IMG/VR virus record: IMGVR_UViG_3300004463_000602
Span: 1-28,850 of that record
Length of the DNA stretch: 28,850 nt
Direction: 5' to 3' (one strand)
From: a virus
Shown piece after piece: positions 17,698-26,352 of the stretch; the stretch's first letter is position 1; the number at the start of each line of letters is the position of its first letter. The notes beneath the pieces are model-generated. The model made no database searches. It saw only the letters and a list, made by a program, of their open reading frames with translations, and was not told the DNA's origin. The translations under genes and the position numbers were made by a program.

Positions 17698-18018
17698 ATG
17701 GCACGTACACCTACGAGGTTCGCCGGGCCGGCGCTGGTGTCGAACACGGCGGCGACCAAGTACACCGTCCCCGGAGCGACCACGGCTCTCGTCCGCTCGA
17801 TCCACGTCCAGAACCCGTCCGCCTCGGCCGTCGACTTCACGCTCTCGATCGGCACCGATGCGGCGGGCACTCGGCTCTACGACGGCTTCTCCATAGCCGC
17901 CGACTCGGCCAAGACGTTCTGGTGCTATCACGCGCTGACGGCGGCGGAGATCATCCAGGCGTTCGCCGGAACCAACAACATCCTCACGCTCACGATCGAC
18001 GGAGACGCCATCACGTGA
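17698..18018 (+). CDS. Small decoration-like protein, paralogue of the C-terminal domain at 124-1056
   Basis: A 106-residue protein with a strong ribosome binding site (GAGGAGGAG) before ATG 17698. It aligns by eye along nearly its whole length with the last 95 residues of the protein at 124-1056: TKYTVPGA versus TIYTVPTG, the identical SIGTDAAGTR, DGFS versus DGYP, and IIQAFAGTNNILTLTIDG versus LQAFAGTGSALVLTVTG. Such all-beta small domains are common among phage decoration and fibre-attachment proteins. It probably forms oligomers on the virion surface. Its stop overlaps the GTG of the next glycosyltransferase, so the two are co-translated. Confidence 0.6.
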   Translation: MARTPTRFAGPALVSNTAATKYTVPGATTALVRSIHVQNPSASAVDFTLSIGTDAAGTRLYDGFSIAADSAKTFWCYHALTAAEIIQAFAGTNNILTLTIDGDAIT

Positions 18019-18845
18019 TCGGGCTCGTCCTGATCGTGAAGAACGAGGCCGCGTTCATCGAGCGCTGCCTGTCATCGGCCAAGCCGCTGATCTCGCACTG
18101 GACAATCGTGGACACCGGCTCGACCGATGACACGAAGAAGATCATCCGCCGGACGCTGAAGGGCATTCCCGGCAAGCTGCACGAGCGCGAGTTCGTGGAC
18201 TTCGGGCACAACCGGACAGAAGCGCTCGAGCTGGCGAAGGGAACGGGCGAGTGGCTGCTCGAGCTCGACGCGGACATGACCGTGGAGGCGCACGAGGGGC
18301 TACTCGAATGGCTGGAGAAAGACCCGGACCCCGACGTGGCAGCCTGGCAGGTGGAGATCGTGGACTCGGGAACGCTCTGGCGCTTGCCCAGGCTCATCCG
18401 AGGAAATCTGGACTGGCGCTACATCGGCCCCGTCCACGAGTACCTCGATCCTGCGGGGAGAAAGCAGCGAGCGCTGCTCGGGCTGACGATCACCCATCAC
18501 GGATCCTCGCGGCATCCGATCCAGAAGTTCGACCACTACCTGCGCCTGCTCAAGCCGGGGCTGGATGCAGGTGATCCGCGTGCGGTCTTCTACTCCGCCG
18601 AGTGCCTGCGCTTCCTCAACTGCATCCCGGCTGCGATCGAGCTGTACGAGCAGCGGGCGGGGATGAACTCCTTCGAGGAAGAGGCATGGTATGCCCAGTA
18701 CATGGCTGCCAGGCTCCGCCGTAACGTAACGGATCTGTTGAAAGCCTACGAGCGCCGTCCGCACCGGCCCGAGCCCCTGTGGGCTGCGGCCGACATCGTT
18801 CGTACCATGCCCTCAGACGACGTTCTCTTCAAGGAGCTGCGATGA
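18015..18845 (+). CDS. Family-2 glycosyltransferase with helical C-terminal domain
   Basis: A 276-residue protein from GTG 18015, which overlaps the upstream stop. IGLVLIVKNEAAFIERCL and IVDTGSTDDT (D33) give the nucleotide-sugar site, and LDADM (D85, D87) the metal site, a textbook GT-A pattern. The family includes TPR-linked members in which helices like the C-terminal RRNVTDLLKAYERRPHRPEPLW recur, here from about residue 175 on. The helical part could bind a protein acceptor. It sits right after the fibre and decoration genes, which makes those proteins the natural substrates. Soluble and cytoplasmic by appearance. Confidence 0.85.
   Translation: MIGLVLIVKNEAAFIERCLSSAKPLISHWTIVDTGSTDDTKKIIRRTLKGIPGKLHEREFVDFGHNRTEALELAKGTGEWLLELDADMTVEAHEGLLEWLEKDPDPDVAAWQVEIVDSGTLWRLPRLIRGNLDWRYIGPVHEYLDPAGRKQRALLGLTITHHGSSRHPIQKFDHYLRLLKPGLDAGDPRAVFYSAECLRFLNCIPAAIELYEQRAGMNSFEEEAWYAQYMAARLRRNVTDLLKAYERRPHRPEPLWAAADIVRTMPSDDVLFKELR
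18721..18730 (+). repeat. Direct-repeat variant of the palindrome half-site (GTAACGTAAC)
   Basis: Two GTAAC half-sites stand head to tail inside the glycosyltransferase gene, whereas the four GTTACGTAAC sites carry them head to head. It may be unrelated. Confidence 0.35.
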
Positions 18846-19966
18846 GCTGCGAGATCGGCCCCGGACTCCCCGGATCGGTCATGGAGGCGTATGCCGAGGG
18901 CTTCGCTTGCGGCTTCGCCGGAACGATCACGGTCACGATCGACGACTCCGAGGGCAACAACGTGCTCGGCCCGACCACGGCCGACATTATCGAGATCGAG
19001 TGCACGGTGGACGACTACGGCGTCTACCGCTACGTGGGCACCTTCCCCCTCGATCCCAGTCTCAGCCCCTACGTCATCACCTGGGAAGGGCCGTCCGGCA
19101 CTGACCCGGACATCATCACCACCGCTTCCGAGGAGATCTGTGTCTCCTCCGAGCTGATCGCCGTTCCCTCCAACCTCGGTCCCTGCACTCCCTGGATCAC
19201 CGGGGACGACGTGGCCGCCTGCTGTGGAGTGGAGGTGTCCTCGGGCGTGGTCTACGACGACGTGGCTACCCAGGCCCAGAACCTGCTGCACCAGCTCTCG
19301 GGGAAGAAGTTCCCCGGCCTGTGCGGGCCGGTCACTGTCCGTCCCTGCCGGGACAACTGCTCCTGCTTCCCCTTTCAGCGCCTGGCCTACGCAAGCGGCG
19401 GCTCGAGGCTGATCTGGACGGGAGAGTTCTGGGGCTGGGGGAACGGGAGCTCCAACTGCGGCTGCGGCTGTCTCTCGCAGGTGCTGCTCTCGGGCTACCC
19501 GGTGCAGATCATCACCCAGGTCAAGGTCAACGGCGAGGTGGTTGCTCCCTCCGAGTACCGGCTGGACGAGAACCGCTACCTCACCCGCGTCAACGGCAGC
19601 TTCTGGCCCTCCTGCCAGGATCTGTCCCTTGCTGACACCGAGGAGGGCACCTTCTCCGTCTCCTATGCCTACGGAGCGAGCGTTCCCACGGAAGGCGAAG
19701 CCGCCGCCGCCCAGCTCGCCTGCGAGCTGTACAAGGAATGCGCGGGGCAGACCTGCGCGCTTCCCAAGGGCGTAACTCGTGTCTCCAGGCAGGGGATCGT
19801 GATCGAGAAGATGGCCTTTACGCGCTGGGCCTTCTCCAGCGTCCAGGGCTGGAACACCGGCCTCCCTCTGGTCGACGCCTTCCTGAACGCCCATAACCCG
19901 TACGGCTTCCGCCGCCCGCCGATCTTCTGGGGACCGGGGCGCAGGTACGCGAGGCCGCTCGCGTGA
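18842..19966 (+). CDS. Head-to-tail adaptor with an extra N-terminal domain
   Basis: A 374-residue protein from ATG 18842 (ATGA overlap). From about residue 115 it follows the actinophage adaptor pattern: PWITGDDVAACC, a helix AQNLLHQLSGKKFPGLCGPVTVRPC, YPVQIITQVKVNGEVV, YLTRVNGSFWP.CQDL, LACELYKECAGQTCALPKGVTRVSRQG and a final VDAFLNAHNPYG. Adaptors of this type bind the portal ring and extend the DNA channel. Residues 1 to about 105 are a separate beta-rich domain (GTITVTIDDSEGN, a DDYGVYRYVGTF strand) of immunoglobulin type. The many Cys residues (19 or so) are typical of the family. The stop overlaps the GTG of the next gene. Confidence 0.75.
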   Translation: MSCEIGPGLPGSVMEAYAEGFACGFAGTITVTIDDSEGNNVLGPTTADIIEIECTVDDYGVYRYVGTFPLDPSLSPYVITWEGPSGTDPDIITTASEEICVSSELIAVPSNLGPCTPWITGDDVAACCGVEVSSGVVYDDVATQAQNLLHQLSGKKFPGLCGPVTVRPCRDNCSCFPFQRLAYASGGSRLIWTGEFWGWGNGSSNCGCGCLSQVLLSGYPVQIITQVKVNGEVVAPSEYRLDENRYLTRVNGSFWPSCQDLSLADTEEGTFSVSYAYGASVPTEGEAAAAQLACELYKECAGQTCALPKGVTRVSRQGIVIEKMAFTRWAFSSVQGWNTGLPLVDAFLNAHNPYGFRRPPIFWGPGRRYARPLA

Positions 19967-20268
19967 CCGTCACCCTGAACGAAGCCGCGATCAGCCGCTT
20001 CTTCTCTGATCCCTCCGGGCCGCTCGCACAGGACATCGAGCGCCGCGCTCAGAACGTCACCAACCTCGCCCGTCAGAACGCACAGCTCATCATCGAGAGC
20101 TTCCCCGTCTCCTCCATGATCGGCTATCGCATGGAGCAGGGGCCGGACGGCATCCAGGCCGTGATCGGAGTGACCGAGGACGGGCGCATGGCGCGCTACC
20201 TGGACGAGAAGGAGCAGCGCGAGCGCATCTGGCTCACTCCCGCCCTCAGGGACGGCTTCGATCTCTGA
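19963..20268 (+). CDS. Head-tail connector (neck) protein, HK97 gp10-like
   Basis: A 101-residue protein starting at GTG 19963, overlapping the adaptor stop. It has an N-terminal strand (VTVTLNEAAISRFF), a long helix (QDIERRAQNVTNLARQNAQLII), then a strand-turn-strand (YRMEQGPDGIQAVIGV) and a polar C-terminus. The helix flanked by strands fits the gp10-type neck proteins that join adaptor and tail terminator. Its place between adaptor and terminator genes is the expected one. Weak sequence similarity keeps certainty moderate. Confidence 0.6.
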   Translation: MTVTLNEAAISRFFSDPSGPLAQDIERRAQNVTNLARQNAQLIIESFPVSSMIGYRMEQGPDGIQAVIGVTEDGRMARYLDEKEQRERIWLTPALRDGFDL

Positions 20269-20795
20269 TGGCGGGCACCGGCCCCGGAGATCTGCACGAC
20301 ACCTGTTTGGATCTGCTCACGGCTGCCGCCCAGGCGCTGGACACGATCCCCGTCTTCGCTCCGGGGCTTGCGGGTGCTCCGGAGCGAAGGTTTGTCTCCG
20401 CCGGCACCCCGGTACTCGACTGCTGCGATCAGCTCACGGTGCATATGGGGCCGATCGCAGAGGATCCTCTTTCTCCGTCGAGTCCTGCTTCGGGGCAGAG
20501 AGCACGCCTCGACGCTCGCAAGAACGCGGTCACGCTTCTGCTCACCCTCGGTCGCTGCATGGATCTGAGCGCCCTTCCGAACCCCCCTCCGGTGGACGTG
20601 CTCGAGCTGGACGGAGAGCAGCACAACGCCGATGGCTGGGCGCTCTGGAACGTGCTCTGGAACCAGGTGCGCTCCGGTGACCTCTTTACACTCTGCGCAG
20701 ACTCCAAGCCCGAGCTCCGGCCCCTGGCACCCTCCGGCGGCTGCTCCGGATGGGTGATGGCGTACCGGATCTGGCTAGAAGGCTACGAGGAGTAA
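20268..20795 (+). CDS. Tail terminator-like protein
   Basis: A 175-residue protein whose ATG shares one base with the previous stop (TGATG). CDQLTVHMGPIA, an R..VTLLLTLGRC segment and PSGGCSGWVMAYRIWLEG at the C-terminus follow the pattern of actinophage tail terminators, which cap the tail tube and join it to the neck. Gene order (neck, then terminator, then chaperones) agrees. A loop rich in Ser and Pro near residue 65 is likely an insertion. Confidence 0.6.
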   Translation: MAGTGPGDLHDTCLDLLTAAAQALDTIPVFAPGLAGAPERRFVSAGTPVLDCCDQLTVHMGPIAEDPLSPSSPASGQRARLDARKNAVTLLLTLGRCMDLSALPNPPPVDVLELDGEQHNADGWALWNVLWNQVRSGDLFTLCADSKPELRPLAPSGGCSGWVMAYRIWLEGYEE

Positions 20796-20820
20796 CCCGC
20801 AACCCGCACAGGAGGCAGAC

Positions 20821-21213
20821 GTGCTCAGAGAGTTCAGCAAGGAACTGGCAGAGGACCGGGACTTCGAGTTCGGAGGCGAGGTCTTCAAGTTCCGCTACCC
20901 GCATTGGGAGGAGGGCGCGCAACTCTTCGACGAAGACCTGGAGGCCGCTGACAAGAACGGCAACTTCTCCTGGAAGGCCGACACCGAGCTTGCGATCAAG
21001 CGCATCCCCACCTTCCTCGATCCCGCCAACGAGGCGCACGAGCGCTTCCAGGCGCTCGTCGGCCGCAAGACGAACCCCGTTCCCAGACACCAGATCGTGG
21101 AGCTCTACCGCTGGCTCGTGAGGGTGACCTCCGACCTCCCTACGCAGCAGCCATCGGTCTCTGGGCCGTTGGCTGGGGACAGCGCCGACTCCTCTGCGGA
21201 AGAATCGTCCTAG
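20821..21213 (+). CDS. Tail assembly chaperone 1
   Basis: A 130-residue protein from GTG 20821 behind AGGAGG. It is acidic and helical, with FEFGGEVFKFRYPHWEEGAQLFDEDLEA and a conserved-looking HQIVELYRWLVRVTSDLPTQQPS segment near its C-terminus that resembles the first tail chaperone of actinophages. Such proteins bind the tape measure during tail assembly and are absent from the virion. In most such phages a fraction of ribosomes shifts by -1 to join a second frame; here the -1 frame is open through to the next gene (see finding). Confidence 0.65.
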   Translation: MLREFSKELAEDRDFEFGGEVFKFRYPHWEEGAQLFDEDLEAADKNGNFSWKADTELAIKRIPTFLDPANEAHERFQALVGRKTNPVPRHQIVELYRWLVRVTSDLPTQQPSVSGPLAGDSADSSAEESS

Positions 21214-21233
21214 CGGGAGGCGACCCGGACAGG
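21120..21233 (+). other. Open -1 frame joining the two tail chaperone genes
   Basis: Read one base back from chaperone 1, the sequence is open from 20952 to the stop at 21447-21449 and encodes AIGLWAVGWGQRRLLCGRIV, then AGGDPDRMSLRDFL across the ATG at 21234. This looks like protein rather than noise. No textbook X-XXY-YYZ heptamer was found; CTGGGGAC (21173-21180) is a weak candidate. Confidence 0.4.
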
Positions 21234-21449
21234 ATGAGCCTCCGTGACTTCCTGAACGCCTCCTACGCTCTGCTCGTCGAGGGCTACACCTCGGTCGGTC
21301 ACAACCGGATCGGGCTGATGGAGGCGATGGAGAAGCTGAACGGGCTGATCCCGCAGGAGGAGAAGCCGGCCATCCCCTCCGCTCCGCCCGTCTCCCCTGA
21401 GCAGCAGATGAGGGCACTGCTCGCGAACGTGAAGGGTGCTCCGGTGTGA
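21234..21449 (+). CDS. Tail assembly chaperone 2 (frameshift partner)
   Basis: A 71-residue frame from ATG 21234, or read as the C-terminal part of a frameshift product. It starts MSLRDFLNASYALLVEGYTS, runs through a helix NRIGLMEAMEKLNGLI and ends Pro-rich. It lies directly upstream of the tape measure gene, whose GTG overlaps its stop (GTGA), the standard place of the second chaperone. A GGGAGG motif 14-20 bases before the ATG is poorly spaced, which favours production by frameshift over independent initiation, but both may occur. Confidence 0.55.
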   Translation: MSLRDFLNASYALLVEGYTSVGHNRIGLMEAMEKLNGLIPQEEKPAIPSAPPVSPEQQMRALLANVKGAPV

Positions 21450-24400
21450 GCGACTTCTTCGCTACCGCCGAAGTTCTCGTCCGCCCGGTAACGACCGGCT
21501 TCCGTGCAGAGCTGGAGGCACAGGTGGCTCTGGCAACCGCCAAACCGATCCCGGTCCCGGTGCAGGTGGTGCCGGTCACGGGAGGAGTTACGGGAGCGGC
21601 AGCAGCCACCACGGCGGCGTCGAGAGAAGTGGCTGCGGCGATGGAGGTACAGGGGGCCGCCGCTGTTCGGACTGCGAGTGCAACCACCGCTCTGACCCGT
21701 GCTGAGACTGCTGCTGCCACAGCAGCGCAGCGGCTTGCTCTCGCTCAGTCCGAGGTTGCGAACGCGGCCTCGGCGGTCGGTGCTGCACAGATCAGGGCCA
21801 GTCGCTCGGAGGCAGCTTTGACCGCTGCCGAGAGATCACTGACTGCTGCCCGTCTGAGCGGAAATGCTGCTCGAATCAGAGCGGCTGAGGGAGAACTTGC
21901 TCTGGCTGTTGCACAAGAACGGGAGGCATCGACAGCATTGGTAGCAGCGCGTGCGCAAGCGGCTCATGCAGCGAGCCTGGCGCAAGTGAGTCAGGGTGCT
22001 CTCGCAAGTGGTCTTTCTCTGGGTGGAGTGCGGGGAGCGACGTTGGCTGCCAGTAAGGGCTTCCTAATCGGAACGGCAGCGGTCGTAGCTTTCGCTAGAG
22101 GCATTCAGGCTGCGGCTTCGCTCGAGCGCGAACTCAACGTCTTCCGTATAACTGCTCAGGCCACGGGAGAAGAGATGGCTCGCGTGCGCGAGGAGGCGGT
22201 AGCGCTTGGGCGCGATGTTTCTCTGCCTGCTGTTTCGGCTGGAGATGCAGCCGAGGCGATGACCGAACTCGTGAAGGCTGGTCTGGCCGTCGAGGACTCC
22301 CTTGCCGGCGCGCGTGGCGTGTTGCAACTGGCAACCGCAGCCCAGCTTGACAATGCGGCGGCCACCGAACTCGCAGCGAACGCGCTCAACGCTTTCGGCC
22401 TAGCTGGGGATCAGGCGACTCACGTGGCCGATCTACTCGCCAATGCCGCCAACGAGTCCCAGGGCTCGATCGCGGACATGGGGATCGCTCTCCGCCAGTC
22501 GGCAGCGGTGGCAAACCAGCTTGGACTGTCGCTCGATGACACTGTTGCTCTGCTCACCATCCTTGCTCGCGCAGGACTCTCTGGCTCGGACGCAGGAACC
22601 TCGCTGCGTGTAGCTCTCACCCGCCTGATTGCACCCACCGACAAGGCCGCGAATGCGCTTGGGCGGCTCAACGTCAACCTTCGTGATGCACAGGGGAACT
22701 TGCGGTTGGACGTGTTCGCACAGATGGGTCGAGCGATGGAGGATCTGGGCAGGCAGGAGCGAGCCCAGATCCTGTTCGAGATCTTCGGCCAGGATGCGCA
22801 GAGAGCCGCTTCGATCCTCTCCACGCAGGGTGTTCCCGCGCTTGAGGACACGACAGCCGCGCTCGGTCGGCAGGGAGCAGCGGCAGAGTTGGCGGGCGCA
22901 AGAACAGAGGGTTTCCTCGGATCGCTGGAGGGGCTGTCCTCGGAGTTGGAGACGGTGGGAACGAACCTGGAGTTCCTGCTCGTTCCGCTCACCGGAGTTG
23001 TCTCTCTCTTCTCTGCTCTGGCCGAGGGAGTGAACATCGGGTTCGACGCATTTCGATCTTTCGGCAGGGAGGTCGACAAGCAACTCGAGCCTGTCCGTGG
23101 CTTCTTCGGCAGCATCAAGGAAGCGAGTGACACTACCGATGACTTCGTGGGTGGACTGCTGGGTCACGTTCCCGGAGTCAAGGCTTTCGGAGACGCGCTC
23201 GGATCTATCGGTGGTGAGAGCGCCCCGCAGCAGATCGCCAATATCCGCTCCCTCTCACAATCACTCAGCGACATCGGGAGCATCCTTGCGGGGGACACGA
23301 AGTTCCTCAACGAGATCATCACCAGGCTTGGTCGTCTGCCGACCGATGCGGAGATCGTGCGGATTGCTCTCGATCCGAGCCAGGCGAACAAGGTCCTGAA
23401 CGATCTGGTCGAGGAGGCACGCGACAAGGGAACGCTGAGCGCAGATGCGCTTGCGGAAGCATTCCGGCGCGAGTCTCAGGCCGCTTCGGGAAGGATGACC
23501 GAACCACTCCGCCGTGGCCTGAGCGACTTCACCGAGGCGGCGCGCGAGGAAGGACGGAGAGCGGGCGAGGCGCTCATCGAGTCCTTTACCCAGTCTCAGA
23601 TCCGAGGACAGCTCCAGCTTCAGAAGACGGCCGTGGCACAGGCGCAAGCATTCGGGGAGACGGGACTGGAGGAACTTCTGGCCGAGCGCGATCGGATCGA
23701 CCGCATTCTCAACTCCCGGCGGCGACCTGTCGGACCCGCGCTGGAGAGCCTGCTCAACGAGCGCAAGGCGGTCAACTCCCAGATCGAGAGCATCGAGAAG
23801 GAGGCCGCAGCCGACCGAGAGCGTGCGGCGGACGAGATCGTCAAGGCACGCAACGAGGCCGACCAGAAGTTCCTGAAGGCGCTCTCCGTGCGCGAGCAGG
23901 CGCGCACGAACCAGGTCATCAAGGCTCAGTCCGACGAGGACCTGAAGAACGATCTGGAGGCGCAGATCGCGTTGCGCAACTTCTACAAGCGCTCGATCGT
24001 CGAGATCAGGCAGACGGTCCGGGACGCGGAGGCGCGCAGGGATGCCATCGCCTCTGCCACCCAGGATCTGATCCGTGCCGAGCAGGAGGTAGCAAACCTC
24101 CGTCAACAGTTGCGCGTGCAGCGCCAGCGCGAGCGCCAGGACAGGATCCGTGAGCGCCAGGAGTCCCTGGAGCTCGACCTCCAGATCGCGCAGGCAACCG
24201 GCAGCGTGGCTGCGCAGCGCCGCGCGCTTCAGGCCGAGATCAAGTTCTTCAAGGAACGCATCCGGGCTACCCGCGAGGGCTCTCTCCAGCGCAAGCGCTG
24301 GCTGCTCGAGCTGCGCCGCGCCCAGGCCGAGCTACGGGATCTGAAGAAGGAAGCGGTCAAGACCAAGAACGCCTTTGCGGAGTTGTCCTTCGAGTTCCTG

Positions 24401-24691
24401 ACCGCGCAGCAGGGCTTCGCTGCCAACCTGTTCGGGAACCTGATCCCGACCAGCTTCACGGGCCTGGTGGGCACTCCTTCGCCCTCCGGTCCGGACCTGA
24501 GCAGGGGTGTCCCGCAGGCCGCAGCGCTCAAGGAGGCCATCGGTGGTGGGGTCACCCGTGGGCAGGGGGAGACGCAGATCGAGATCCTGAAGCGGCAGTT
24601 GGCGGAGCTCCAGGCGATCCGACTCGGACGCTCGCACCCGGAGGCAACCTTCCAGAAGCATCAGACCGCAGGGGCAATGGAGACGCAGTAG
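21446..24691 (+). CDS. Tail tape measure protein
   Basis: A 1081-residue protein, the longest gene here. Residues 60-200 are an Ala-rich helix, residues 200-220 are hydrophobic (GFLIGTAAVVAFARGIQAA), and residues about 222-410 match the TP901-type tape measure domain (LNVFRITAQATGEEM, AMTELVKAGLAVEDSLAGARGVLQLA, LSGSDAGTSLRVALTRL). A second hydrophobic segment is near residue 510 (FLLVPLTGVVSLFSALAEG), and residues about 700-980 are coiled coil, rich in Arg/Glu/Gln. It sets tail length; at about 0.15 nm per residue the tail would be roughly 160 nm. It starts at GTG 21446, overlapping the chaperone stop. Confidence 0.9.
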   Translation: MSDFFATAEVLVRPVTTGFRAELEAQVALATAKPIPVPVQVVPVTGGVTGAAAATTAASREVAAAMEVQGAAAVRTASATTALTRAETAAATAAQRLALAQSEVANAASAVGAAQIRASRSEAALTAAERSLTAARLSGNAARIRAAEGELALAVAQEREASTALVAARAQAAHAASLAQVSQGALASGLSLGGVRGATLAASKGFLIGTAAVVAFARGIQAAASLERELNVFRITAQATGEEMARVREEAVALGRDVSLPAVSAGDAAEAMTELVKAGLAVEDSLAGARGVLQLATAAQLDNAAATELAANALNAFGLAGDQATHVADLLANAANESQGSIADMGIALRQSAAVANQLGLSLDDTVALLTILARAGLSGSDAGTSLRVALTRLIAPTDKAANALGRLNVNLRDAQGNLRLDVFAQMGRAMEDLGRQERAQILFEIFGQDAQRAASILSTQGVPALEDTTAALGRQGAAAELAGARTEGFLGSLEGLSSELETVGTNLEFLLVPLTGVVSLFSALAEGVNIGFDAFRSFGREVDKQLEPVRGFFGSIKEASDTTDDFVGGLLGHVPGVKAFGDALGSIGGESAPQQIANIRSLSQSLSDIGSILAGDTKFLNEIITRLGRLPTDAEIVRIALDPSQANKVLNDLVEEARDKGTLSADALAEAFRRESQAASGRMTEPLRRGLSDFTEAAREEGRRAGEALIESFTQSQIRGQLQLQKTAVAQAQAFGETGLEELLAERDRIDRILNSRRRPVGPALESLLNERKAVNSQIESIEKEAAADRERAADEIVKARNEADQKFLKALSVREQARTNQVIKAQSDEDLKNDLEAQIALRNFYKRSIVEIRQTVRDAEARRDAIASATQDLIRAEQEVANLRQQLRVQRQRERQDRIRERQESLELDLQIAQATGSVAAQRRALQAEIKFFKERIRATREGSLQRKRWLLELRRAQAELRDLKKEAVKTKNAFAELSFEFLTAQQGFAANLFGNLIPTSFTGLVGTPSPSGPDLSRGVPQAAALKEAIGGGVTRGQGETQIEILKRQLAELQAIRLGRSHPEATFQKHQTAGAMETQ

Positions 24692-25153
24692 ATGGCCGAC
24701 CTCGTTACCACCTACACCTACACCACCTCCGGCGGGACGATCATCTTCAACAACGGCTCCCTCGGAGACGGCACGGACAAGTTCTGGATCCAGACCATCT
24801 CCGGCCTGGATGGGCCGGTCGTGCGTGCTCCCACCGATGACGTGCCGATGGGCAACGGCAGCCTGCTTCATCCCTTCTTCCTGGGAGGGCGGGAGCCTGT
24901 GCTGGAGGGAGTGCTCCTGATCGAGTCCGTCGCCCTCAACTCCGCTGCTTGCAACACCGCCCTGAACGTGATGGAGGCTGCGCTCAACGCTGCTGTCCTC
25001 TCCAACGTGCAGGCGAGCGCCACCCTCGCCTGGGGCGCGCACTCGCTGACCGTCTACCACAACGGGCAGCCTCGCCTGGACATCGTTCCGATCGAGAACT
25101 ACCACCTGCGGCAGTTCACGTTCGGGCTGAAGTCGGCCTCGGGAACGCTGTGA
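24692..25153 (+). CDS. Distal tail (Dit-like) protein
   Basis: A 153-residue beta-rich protein whose ATG follows the tape measure stop without a gap. GGTIIFNNGSLGDGTDKFWIQ, the GREPVLEGVLLIES strand and the QFTFGLKSASGTL end fit the N-terminal Dit domain that forms the hexameric ring at the tail tip. The order tape measure, Dit, then baseplate hub is the usual one in siphoviruses. It is short and lacks a carbohydrate-binding insertion, so receptor contact is expected from other proteins. Confidence 0.6.
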   Translation: MADLVTTYTYTTSGGTIIFNNGSLGDGTDKFWIQTISGLDGPVVRAPTDDVPMGNGSLLHPFFLGGREPVLEGVLLIESVALNSAACNTALNVMEAALNAAVLSNVQASATLAWGAHSLTVYHNGQPRLDIVPIENYHLRQFTFGLKSASGTL

Positions 25154-26352
25154 GCCTGGCGGTTGCGATCGACGGGAGCGATGTCTCCACCGTCTCCGTG
25201 TCCGGCTCGGTCACTCGCCGCCTGAACCGTCCCTCGCAGGCACAGGTGCGCATCCCCTATGACTCCGCCATCGGCGGTGCCGGCTCCAGGCTCAAGGTTA
25301 CGATCAACGGCACTCTCGTCTTCCACGGCTTCGTGCTCCTGTGCGAGCTCGACACCGCCGAGAACATGGGCTACGTGGTCTACAACGCCCAGGATCCGAT
25401 GGAGCTGTGGCGCTGGCGTCCGGCCAGGGACGGTGCGGCCTCAGGGGATCCGGGAGACTTCTCCAATCCCACCTTCATCGAGCGGGTGAAGTTCGCGCCC
25501 TCGATCATGGAGGAGATCATCACCCAGTCGCTGGACGACTCCGATCCGGCCAAGGGAGAGGGGCCGCTCTTCCTCGACATCGGCACCGTCGAGTCCACCA
25601 CGACGGACGTGAGCGGAGCGCCTACCGACTGGCCGATGACGATCGCTGAGATCCAGTCCCTGCTCTCGAACGCGGGCGTGCTGGATTCGGTCATCACCCC
25701 GACCGATCCCGGCGGCGGTGTCATGGGCACGGTCGACTTCTACAAGGGCGACTTCGGCTCCGATCTCTCCGGCTCGGTCGTGTTCGAGTACGCGACCGGC
25801 GCTCAGAACATTCGCAACGTGCGCTGGAACGACGACATCACGAACATGTGCAACAAGCTCTGGTACTACCTCGGTCCCAGGGTGGGAACGGCCCAGGATC
25901 CGGCCGGCGACCAGCACTGGTGCGCAAACGTCACCGGCACCTCCGTCTTTCCCTCCACCGTGATCTCGGGCGGGGATCTGACCTCGCTCCTCTCCGAGCG
26001 CTCCTCGAGCCAGTCCTCCTACGGCGTGCGCATGGACATCAAGATCTGGGACGCGCAGGGTGACTGCTCGGTGCCGATCATGGGTTATGACCTGTACAAG
26101 CGCCTGTGGGTGATCGAGTCCCGCCTGCGTCAGCGGGTGCTCCGCTTCGTCCACATCACCCCCACCAGGAACACGGCGATCAACTCCTTCGGCATCGGTG
26201 ATCTGGTGCAGGTGAATATCGACTCCTCGATCCTCGGCGGCGTCTCCGCCAAGCAGCGCGTGTACGAGTACACCGTCTCCTGGGATGCGGACGGCCCCTT
26301 CTACCTGAACGAGCTCGTCACCTCCCCCACGCAGGAGGGCTTCGGTTCATGA
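25150..26352 (+). CDS. Baseplate hub / tail-associated (Tal N-terminal-like) protein
   Basis: A 400-residue protein read from GTG 25150, which overlaps the Dit stop; the longer reading from 24949 is unneeded. The N-terminus is beta-rich with SVTRRLNRPSQAQVRIPYDSA, typical of hub domains that pack onto the Dit ring. A conserved-looking middle (FEYATGAQNIRNVRWNDDITNMCNKLWYYLG) and the late FGIGDLVQVNIDSS strand match phage hub proteins of the gp27/Tal group. No lytic domain is present, unlike many tail-tip proteins; the lysin lies elsewhere at 4953. Confidence 0.65.
   Translation: MSLAVAIDGSDVSTVSVSGSVTRRLNRPSQAQVRIPYDSAIGGAGSRLKVTINGTLVFHGFVLLCELDTAENMGYVVYNAQDPMELWRWRPARDGAASGDPGDFSNPTFIERVKFAPSIMEEIITQSLDDSDPAKGEGPLFLDIGTVESTTTDVSGAPTDWPMTIAEIQSLLSNAGVLDSVITPTDPGGGVMGTVDFYKGDFGSDLSGSVVFEYATGAQNIRNVRWNDDITNMCNKLWYYLGPRVGTAQDPAGDQHWCANVTGTSVFPSTVISGGDLTSLLSERSSSQSSYGVRMDIKIWDAQGDCSVPIMGYDLYKRLWVIESRLRQRVLRFVHITPTRNTAINSFGIGDLVQVNIDSSILGGVSAKQRVYEYTVSWDADGPFYLNELVTSPTQEGFGS

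Noticed and set aside
18721-18730. GTAACGTAAC counted as a fifth palindrome copy
   Set aside because: It is a tandem direct repeat of the half-site and not an inverted repeat, so it is listed only as a variant.
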